A DNA stretch of 18,343 nucleotides from Cyclostephanos tholiformis (taxonomy: Eukaryota; Bacillariophyta; Thalassiosirophyceae; Thalassiosirales; Thalassiosiraceae): assembly GCA_036939975.1 (NCBI GenBank), contig JALLPB010000474.1:1-18343 (forward strand). Direction: 5' to 3'. Positions 1-9,500 of this stretch are shown here, one piece after another. The notes beneath the pieces are model-generated. The model was not told where the DNA came from. It ran no database searches and was given only the letters and a program-made list of their open reading frames with translations. Both the position numbers and the translations under genes were made by a program. Position 1 is the first letter of the stretch; every line of letters begins with the position of its first letter.

Positions 1-41
1 TACACGTGTACACTCGGTTAGAGGGTACACAAAGTGTACCC
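1..41. repeat. Short palindromes: G-box at 3-8 and inverted repeat 23-41
   Basis: Bases 1-10 (tacacgtgta) form a perfect palindrome around CACGTG, the E-box/G-box core bound by bHLH and bZIP factors. Bases 23-30 (gggtacac) and 34-41 (gtgtaccc) are perfect 8-bp inverted arms around AAA. A weaker inverted pair lies at 58-64 and 75-81. They could be factor-binding sites of the downstream gene or the edge of something beyond the window. Function is inferred only. Confidence 0.4.
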
Positions 42-547
42 AAAACCCGAAGATACCTAATACCATAATAATAGGGTATTATTTTTTCGTCCTCCCTCCT
101 CCCTCTCTCAAAACAGTCAACCATAGAATCGATGGTGGCCTTCTAGCGTTGAAGAAGCTCCATAAAACAATCTATGGAGTCCTATGTCGGTTCGTTTCTC
201 ATTTTTTAGATATTCGTGAAAGATCCGTTGGAACTCGTGGAGCATGATGAGTTGCGAAAGAAGTGGTAAGCACGATAGCTTTTAGAGAGCAAAGCAAAAG
301 AAGAACGAATGAAGACTTTGGTATCATATGGGACTCATCTCCATCCATTCAAATCCGTATCGCAACCCCATTTTGGTTGAACGCTGATCGGAGGACACAA
401 GAAGTATTAATTGCAAGGGGGGAGGAGGGTTTGGATAGAGACACACAGGATCGGAGGGGGAGTTCGAGTGTAATAATTTAATATAATAATACCCATAGGC
501 AGCAGCCACCAACCACACGCGGAAAGAAAGCGAAGAGGATACAAAAA
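1..547 (+). promoter_or_regulatory. Upstream region and 5' leader of the UBR ligase gene
   Basis: No convincing coding exon is visible here. The stretch is mixed in composition, with pyrimidine-rich DNA near 87-113 and AT-rich DNA near 470-495, so it probably holds the promoter and 5' UTR of the gene starting at 548. An in-frame TAA at 479-481 with no ATG between it and 548 argues that an unspliced message starts translation at 548. A GTAAG at 266-270 and an AG at 497-498 could mark a leader intron, but nothing in the sequence proves it. No clear TATA box is recognised. Confidence 0.5.
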
Positions 548-3500
548 ATGTCCAACGGCAACAACGCCGACCACGGTCGCCACCACCAACACCACCACGA
601 CAACGACGATGCCAATAACAACGACCGGGGCGACGTCGACGGGATCTCCGCCCCCGCCGCGGCCGCCGCTCGCGTCGCCCTCGGCTTCGCCCGCGTCGTC
701 GCCGACGTCGTCTTGCGATCGGAGTCCGACATAATCGCCAATCGATCGACGTCTCCGCCGGCGTCTCGCCGCGGCCTCGTGGTAGGCGTTGGCGGCGTTG
801 GTAGCGACGATCCCGTCATCCCGCCCGCATTGGCCTTCGCCGGGGAGGAGGAGGAGGACGACGACGACGACGACGATGAGGGGGGAGGGGCAGGAGACGA
901 CGACCTCGGGGGGGACCATCGGAATGACGTCGTAGGAGGAGGATTGGGACTGTCGTCGTCGACGACGGCACGTCATGGCGATCGTCGTGCGGCGCTCCCC
1001 GCACCGCGCGGCGGCGGTCGTCGTCGACGTTACCAATCCTCCTCCTCCGACGATGATCCCTTACCCCCCTCGATGAGGGGGGTGGGAGGGGGATCGTACC
1101 CACTCCCGGCATACTGCCGATTCGTTCCGGGGGGCGTCGCTTACCATCCCGCCGGGCTCGTTGTTGCGAACGAAAACGAGGACCACGGGGCGGGGGGGGG
1201 GGAGTCGTGGGTCCTCCTTTCCCGCCACTGCGGCGGTGGCGGTGGCGGTGGCGGAGGCGGTGGGAAGACGACGAGGGGAAATAATACCGCCGACGTCGCC
1301 GCGGCGGGCAGTTTCGTTCCCCCGTTCCCGTCCCCGAGGTCGTCGTCGTCACCAAGGAATGCGAGGACGACGACGACGACGGGGTCGTCCCCACCCCCCC
1401 TCGCCGTCGTCACGTCACCATCCCCCCCCGATCCACCCGGGGGGGGAGGGGGTGGTCCGGAGGTCGTAATTCGACGCGCCCTCCTTGCCGACGTGGCGTT
1501 GCGAGAGCACGCCCTTAGCTTTTATCGCGCCGACGTTGACGCCGTCGAGGGGGCGACGGTGACCACGACCACGACCACGAGGACGACATCCGGCGTCGCC
1601 GCGGATGACGATCACCCCACCCCCCCCTGGTCGAGGCTCGGACATCGCCTCCCGTCCCTCTCCCACCTGGCGAATTCGGCCCTCGTCAACCCCCTAACGG
1701 CCGTGCCGGCGGCCAACGCCGTCGAGTGGGCGGAGGGCATGATCATGGAGTACATGGACGGTCGCATCGAGGAGATGCTCGCCGTGAACGACGAAGACGG
1801 CTACGTCGGACGCAGGTTTGACGACGTCGTTAATGAAACATCGTTGGAGGACGATGGGGATTACGAGCGCATAAGCCTCAAGAAGATGAAGATCGAGTTC
1901 GAGACTCAGCTCCCGAGCGTCGAGGGTGGGGGGGATGACAATCGACCGCGGACGGTATGCGAAATCGGGCAAATTGAGGAGGGGGAGAGGAACCGGGATC
2001 TCCTTCGGCGCGCGGTGTTGTCGGCGTGGGCAAGGGAGGAGGCCACTACCGGCAGGACACCGACAAACATCGGTCAACCCTCCTCGACATCCAAGGTTAG
2101 CCATGTGCCACTATCGAGGGCGCTTACGATGGAATTGCCGCCCCTGAAGGGCCTGCTTGGGGCATGCTGGAGGGTCCAGCGCGGTGAAGAGAACGACCAC
2201 GTCGCGTGCTCCGTGGCGTCGAAGCCCCCAGGTGGCCTCTTCGGCGGCAAGGGATTCGGCAATCACGCCGCCTCCTCTTGCTACGAGGGAAGACCCTGCG
2301 GTTACGTCTTCCGACGGGGGGACATCGCGTGGAACTGCCGTACCTGCCAGACTGACGCCTCGTGCGTCCTGTGCGACAACTGCTTCCACGAGTCGGACCA
2401 CGAGGGGCACGAGGTCTTCTTCCACCGCACGATGCCCGGCGGATGCTGCGACTGCGGCGACTTCGAGGCATGGAACGTCGACGGTATGTGCTACAGACAC
2501 CGTCCTCCTCCTTCCGGGGGGGGCAAGGCGGTGGGACCGACGGACGATGGCGACGAGGTCGTCGCCGCCATCGTGGGGGGGGACGACGACTTCGAGGCCG
2601 TGAGGGCCGCGCAGCGCGCGCGCCTCGAGCACGAACGAAATGTCGACGGGATGCCGTCACGGGGGTCGTTTAACGAAGGCGCAGGGCGGCGTCCATTACC
2701 TCCGCGGCTCGCCGCGGCCCTGGCGGTCGTCATTGGGTCGGCAATCCAATCGATATTGACCGCGTCCGAGGGATCGGCAATCGGGGCCGACGTATCCCAG
2801 TGGCGATTGAGGTGGGCGGACGAGATCTGCAAGTTGTGGAACGGTGTTAGCGAGGACGAGGAGTATTACAGTCGTGGCGTGGCCATGCTCGCGAGGAGAC
2901 AGTCGGTTAATGATGGGGGGAGTGGCGAGGGAGTACAGTGGGCCCATCCCCGTCACGTCCTGGATTCGCACGACGAGCACTATGCGTCCGAGCTGCCCGG
3001 TAATTACAAACTTTTCCTGAGGTTGCACAATGACGACGTGCATACCTTTGAAGAGGTTATCGGGGCGTTGACCGGCGAGCTCGCCACACGAGTGCCCATG
3101 GGGGGCAGGGGCAGCGTGGGAGAGATCGGCGGTGCGGGACTCACGGGGAAGCATCTGAAGGAGTTGAGCGATGCTAAGGCGGAGAAAGAAGGCGGCATTG
3201 CCGAGCGATCGCCGCTCAATCGTCCCTTCGCCGAAGATTTGGACTCCACTCAGCAACAGCGTTGTGCAGTTCGCTCTTCCAGTGACGTGAATGAAAATAG
3301 CAGCGCAGGTGACCATTCCCGCATATCAACCGGGTGGAATTGCACGCACAACTCTACAAGCTTGAATGCTCGAGTGAACGCACCGGCATTGCAACTTGCA
3401 TCTGATGTAAACCCATCGGCGCCGCTTGTCTCGAACGATATCGACGCGAAAAATTTAACGCGAAAGGTTGATGCCGATGGACAGGTGGTAGTTGAAAAAT

Positions 3501-6500
3501 ACGAAACGATCAATGGAGCAGGTATCGGCTTCGCAAGACTGCGTGAGAGCACAGGATTGCACTGCGCAGTGATGACAACCGCACGAATCGAGAGCGAAGA
3601 AAGAGCCAAAGCACTGCTGGAATGGCTGGGGAGCTTGATTGGTTCGCATCCGGCAGTGTCCGCGATTATTGTGCAGTGTTTGGTTGATGTCACAGAGGGG
3701 GAGGACGTGTTGTGCAGCGAGAGGGATAGTGTGAAGCTTATTCCAGGAATGAGCAGGGGCGTGGCCATGTGGTCGACGCCGCGAATGATGCCTTGCTGGA
3801 GTGGTACGTGCCAAAAATGGTTTAGTGGTAAAGAGGGCAGCAATGCTGTCCCTGCATGGAGGAGGAGGATGGATGCGTTTCCACCTCACTTAGAAAGTTC
3901 TTACTTGACACGTGAGGAGAGTAGAGAGTTGTTCAGGCTGGGCATCCAGTCGGAAAATTCGGACATGTTCCTTACTATAACGGGTGAGTGACGTTGTACC
4001 TCATGGTCATAAAAATACGGTTTATTTTTTGGCTCACGTTCAAAATTATTTATCTGTTCATTTGTCACCGTGTTTAACAGGAGTTGATCCTGACTTCTAT
4101 GCCAACGTCCCATACAGCCTTCCTGATATACGATTGCGCAAATCTCCACATGCTCTCTGGGGGACACTGCCTGCATCCCACCTCTTGAAGCCCGACGGCG
4201 GCAGTTGCGAAGAATCCTTCACCCATCGTTTGTTAAGAAGGCTAGTCAAGTCTGACGCCAAGGTGGTGGTATCGCAGGAAGATGGTGATACTGACGAGAA
4301 TTCGGTATATCTGCAATCAAAAATTTTCGTTGTAGATACTGACCTACGAAAACACGAAGAGGGGGAACATCTTACCTCCGCAATCTTCCCGCACAAAATG
4401 GCGGGATTGAATCTAGTAAGCGGTGTGGGACACGTCGATCTACATGGTAGTGTTGACTCACACTACTTTGCCGATAAGTCCGCTACGGGCGTCACCTCCA
4501 TCGAACATTCGAAGCAGCTTGTGTCGTGCAGCTCGTTCTTAGCACCATCCTCACCCATCTTATTAATGTTATTGCTAGATCCATACTCACCGAAACTACT
4601 AAGAGGTTGCCAGCATCGATTGTTCTTGAGTTTATTAACGGATTCGAGGTTCAAGTCTCGATTCGCGGTGTCATTGGGCGCAGTTTGCTATCGACCAACC
4701 TCGACACTCTTCTGTGCAGGTATTGGTACCGAAACAGATACCCTGTTGGGATTCACGGTGCAGTTATTTACTACTGGGAGTTTAGTGAAGGCGTTGGGGA
4801 ACTTGGATGCAACCAAGGCTCTCTTGTGTCGTGAGGATAAGGTCGCGAATGATGCGGAGGTGGCTTGTATATCAGCGCTTCCTATTGCACACTCTGTCGC
4901 GCGTTGCATCCATGCGAACGTTTTGGGTGCCACGAAGGAAGTGTCTTTGGCTGTCCAGAATAATATTGCTTTATTGGCAGCGTCGGATAATTCGTCACCG
5001 TGGTCCGCAGGTTTCTCTGACGCTGCTCGACCAACTAGCCCACCTGAATTAGTTTATCAATTTGGCTCAGAGCATCCTCTCAATACTAGGCTACCAAGTG
5101 TCCCGGACGATAAATTCATCGACTCGAGATGCATGAGGCACAAGCGCTTGCCTCATTTACTACGCGACTTGGAGTATATTTACGAAACTCCCGGCACTGC
5201 CATCAAGCTGCTGAGATCCGGCCGTCCTTTAGGTATGAGCTCCCCATCAGGCTCTCCTAGAGCTGCAGATGCCATTCATGATTCTGTAACGCTGTCGCCG
5301 CCGTTCGTTTCACTGATCAATTCTAGCGTCAATAGTCTGGGAACTTACAATATTCCCAACGCTTTGGATTTTCCTGCCGTTTGGACTCGATTATTACGGT
5401 TAGGCCAGGGAATCGATCTGCAGAAGCGTAGGATCAGTGGTGGACATGTAGAATATGAAGATGAACGATGGACGGGCGCTTTTGGGTTAAGCTTGAATCT
5501 TTCAAGCACAGATGACGCATTGTCCGCAAGCACGTTCGCTGGTGTCAATTGCAAAGCTGATCAGTCGTGTATGTCCATGTATAGCAGAAGTGCACGCCGA
5601 ACTTATCGTGACGGAATGGGGAACTTATTTGCAGCCTTCTTCCGGGAGATAAAGATGTGGCTCTATCGGGAGGGACTGCTTGAGATAGGTCTGTCACAAC
5701 AGTCATCAGAGCTAGAGGCTTTACAGAGATCGACGCTCCATGTATCAATATCTCAATTGGAAGAGTCATACGTGACTAAAATAGTTGCTGCCACAGGTGT
5801 GAGGCTTTCGCATTCGGTTGACGTGGCTTGTGAGATGGGAGTGAAGAATCTTCCTGAGAATAAGCTTGCCTTGCTTGAAGCCGCTCTCTTACAGGAAAGG
5901 ACAAAGTTAAGCCAGTTTGTGCAGTGCTACGGCGCAACCGCCAGCCATGGTCCTGTAATGGGTGATTGGTTGAAGGTTCCACACTCACCTCTAGCAGGAG
6001 ACAGCTTCTCGTTTCACCTTCCACTGCACAGGGCGCTGGCAAGGAGTATCCTTTGCTACTGCTCTGCTGTTGTCCCGACGGAAGAACAGCTTGAGGCGCC
6101 TGATACCTGGTGGAGACTTCCTCTTTTGGACGATGATGATGACTTTGCCCTTGATCCTTCGTCTGATGCCAGTTACAAGCAAGACTCATTAAGTTCGCTT
6201 CTTCGGTCCACTCACAAGTCATCCAACTTTCGCGTCGTCTGGTCGTCGGGTCCAGAATGCACGACGCCTGAGGCCCAACTCCGTAAATCGCGTGCACGCA
6301 TGTTGTCGGCGCTGTTGGCATCCACTAAAGTTGTACACAGTCTTTGTGACCACCCACTTCGTTGTATTGTAGCTTCACATCAGATCGATCATCATATGTG
6401 GGCAAAAAATGGGGGTTCCCTGGCAGGAATGGCATTAAATTATGCAAGCGTGCCTTTGTGTCGATCTTTGAGAGATCTTGACTTGACTATGGTGCAGTTT

Positions 6501-9500
6501 TCGGCATCTGGCTTCAACGCCGGTTTGGGTGTTCGGAGGGTATTTTCTCTGCTTACAAGCCGATTTTCGTTGGATGGCTATCTCTGCGATCTAGACCGCC
6601 GCAGTAGCTTTGGTAAAGTGTGTTGGGTCAGTCCACCAAGGATGCAGGAGCTGGAACATGCCGAGCTTTTAGCAGAGTCGTTCTTTACGACAATTTGTGT
6701 TATTGTTTCTGACTTACCAGCACCTCCTCCAACGTCAATGAATGACGACTCTGTGTTACGTCGTAGTTTGAGGCGAGAGATCCTACACGCTCTGGCGGTT
6801 GAGCCAAGGTCACACAGTGAAGCCATGAGTGCATCATCCGCTGCTGTATCGCGTCGAGACGTTAATGATGGTGGAAAGATTGGAACAGGCGGTGGCGCTT
6901 CCTTTCGAGCTGTCTTCACAGAAGTATTACACAGCATTGGCCAACAGAGAAATCAAGGCTCTCGTGCAAGCTCTGGTGCGCCCACCTTCGAGCTCAAATA
7001 TGAGAGCAGCCATGAATATGATCCCTCTTTTTATCACCTAAGGAAGACTGAACATCAGCATGCCATGGACAACATAGCGCGATTGCGAAGACAAAAGCTT
7101 GGGGCATTGTCACAGGGAAGGTTGTCCATAATGGTTCTTCCTCTGGTAACGAAGCCCCCTGAAGCCCATCCTCGTTTTGTGGCGTCTCGATTGTTGCTCC
7201 ACATACCTCCTATGTACGCCGCCATTCGACGTTACCTTATGTATGTCCTTTTCAATGGGAGTTGGTTGCCCCCCAACAAGCCAGATGCCGATGACACGAC
7301 TGTAACCATCGATGGCACCGGAGAGGTTTCTTTCCCCACTTCTGGATCCTCTGATGCCAGATCTACTGAGAGCAAATTACGTTTTGCCAGAGTTGGCGAC
7401 GGCGCCCGAATGAGGATTAATTCATCCGCCCCCTACAATAGCTCGATCGCCGCGTCTTCAACAAGCTTCATGTTGCAATTCTTCTCGCCGGAAACCGTGG
7501 CCGCATCCTCAAAATCATTCCTCGAAGTGCTACATATTCTTACCCTCCAGGTGCATACCCTTGAAGAATGTAGTGGTTTGCACAAAACCTTGCCGTTTTT
7601 AGATCGCGAACAAAAGGTTTTATCATCAACTATAAATGTCAACTCTTATCTGGGCCAGTTGATTTATGTCCCCAACAACCTGACAAATGTATGGGCTTTG
7701 CAAGCTGCACCTTATGGACCCCTTCCATCGCAAGGTAGCGGTGAAAACCGTGGCTCTGTACTTGGATTGCTTATTGCGTTGTATGAGCACAGAGACAATA
7801 CAAAGAGTACTGGCACAAGTCAAAAATCATCGAATGACGATCACGGTGGGGCAAGAGTTCTATCAGCTGATGGGCTGAAATGGCTCCTTCGCTTTGTCGG
7901 CTCCCTTGCTGACGGAGCTGGTAGTGTGCAGACTGCATGCGAAAGCGCTACTTCAGGTATACCCGCGGAATCGAAGTCATTCGACAGCGCCCAAAATCTT
8001 ATTCAACCAGAGATACGTATTCAAGTGAAGGGAATGCTAAGTAATCTACCCGAGTTGTGGCCGGGTAGAGTAGCTGGATCATCACTAGATATTAATAGTT
8101 CAAGTGCTGCAAACGAAAAAAGCAAAGAGGCTCAAAAGGCAGCACAGACAAGAGCCCTTATGAGAATGAAAAAGATGCAGAGCTCCTTCGCTGAAAGCAT
8201 TTCGTCTCAATTCAATGAGGATTCAGAGAAGAAGTTGGTAGATAACGATGATAACCTTTGCATCATTTGTAAATGTGACGACGCCGATGGTGACAACGGG
8301 CCCATGGGATACCTCGGGCATGTTCAGAGATCGAGGGTGTGCGAACTTGCGTCAAAATCAATCTTACGGGAAATAGGCGTCTCAAAGAATCTTGACCTAA
8401 ATAGTATTTACAGAGTAGTTGGCGAAAAAGGATGCCAGGTAAATTTGCGTTGTTTTCGTCAATCTTTCCTTTGACTGCGCCATACTCCTTCTATTAACGA
8501 TTGATATCTTGTTCTACGCAGCTACGATCGACCGAGTTCATTGAATCTGCTCCTCTAGCCTTGCTGCCAAGAGGCACCATCGTGGAAGTTTTGGAGTCGA
8601 AATTATCTCCACAACTTGGTTTGCTATCGCGTCGAGTCTTGGTTCGTCATGTGGTTCCTGACAGCCAGAATAGATCCGATGAAGTTATTCAGGGCTGGGC
8701 TAGCATTCAGTCTTGGCAAGGATATGTTATTCTGAGCCCCATATCTTCTCTTTGCTACACAAATACTAGGTGGGGTCCCACTCGTCCGATCATACGTCAG
8801 TGCGGACATGCCGCGCATTTTCATTGTGTCGAGGCTCATTGCCTTTCGTTGCATCAGCGTTCTGCTGGAAATCAGCCCTTTGACGGTCGGTACTCAGCGA
8901 ATATTGATGACGGCGAATTCTTGTGCCCCTTTTGCAAACAGCTGTCGAATATATTGATTCCAGAGGATAAGCCAGTTGAGACGTTCGATCATGTATTGCC
9001 GATCACCCCGTCCTCAACTTTGAGGGAAGATAAAGAGGGATTTGAAATACTGAAGCATAATATGATTTCAGCTCACGCGGATATGACTCTTATACGCCAC
9101 ATTTTGGAGCGGACATCTACTGTTTCTTATTCAGAGGCAATGTCTACGAGTGATAAGGCAACATTTCAATTTGGCTCAAGCTTGTCTCAGGCTATGCAAC
9201 TAAAGTCAGATAACGATGTTGCGCAACTGATGAGGGAGGGGGAGAGGGAGTTGCACCCAGCCTTGCGACGTTGGGACTTTGAAGACGATGATCTAAGCGA
9301 CAGCCCTCTTTCGCAAAAGTGTTCTCACATTGGTAGCACATTACGTTTAATGCGCCAGCTCCTCATTTCATGGGCTGCAGTTGGCCATAGCGCAGCTGCA
9401 TCTGAAGCCTCTGGAAGGGGTTCACGCACGGTTGTGTTCGGTGAAGTTACTTACACTTCGACTGATCCATGGTCTAACTACACCTCAAATGAAAGAGATT

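Noticed and set aside
263..481. 72-codon + strand frame upstream of the UBR gene
   Set aside because: It begins with GTG rather than ATG, has no recognisable motif, and lies in the leader region.
407..1394. Several long minus-strand frames opposite the UBR N-terminus
   Set aside because: They are made of Arg, Pro and Val runs that mirror GC-rich repeats. High GC removes stops in all frames, and none resembles a protein family.
2111..2673. Alternative frames on both strands across the UBR box
   Set aside because: The + frame carrying the UBR box cysteines is clearly the coding one; the others are shadows.
3984..4080. Possibility that 548-3991 and 3984-8474 are two separate genes
   Set aside because: The second frame has no ATG at its start, good splice sites flank the gap, and the UBR1-type alignment continues across it.
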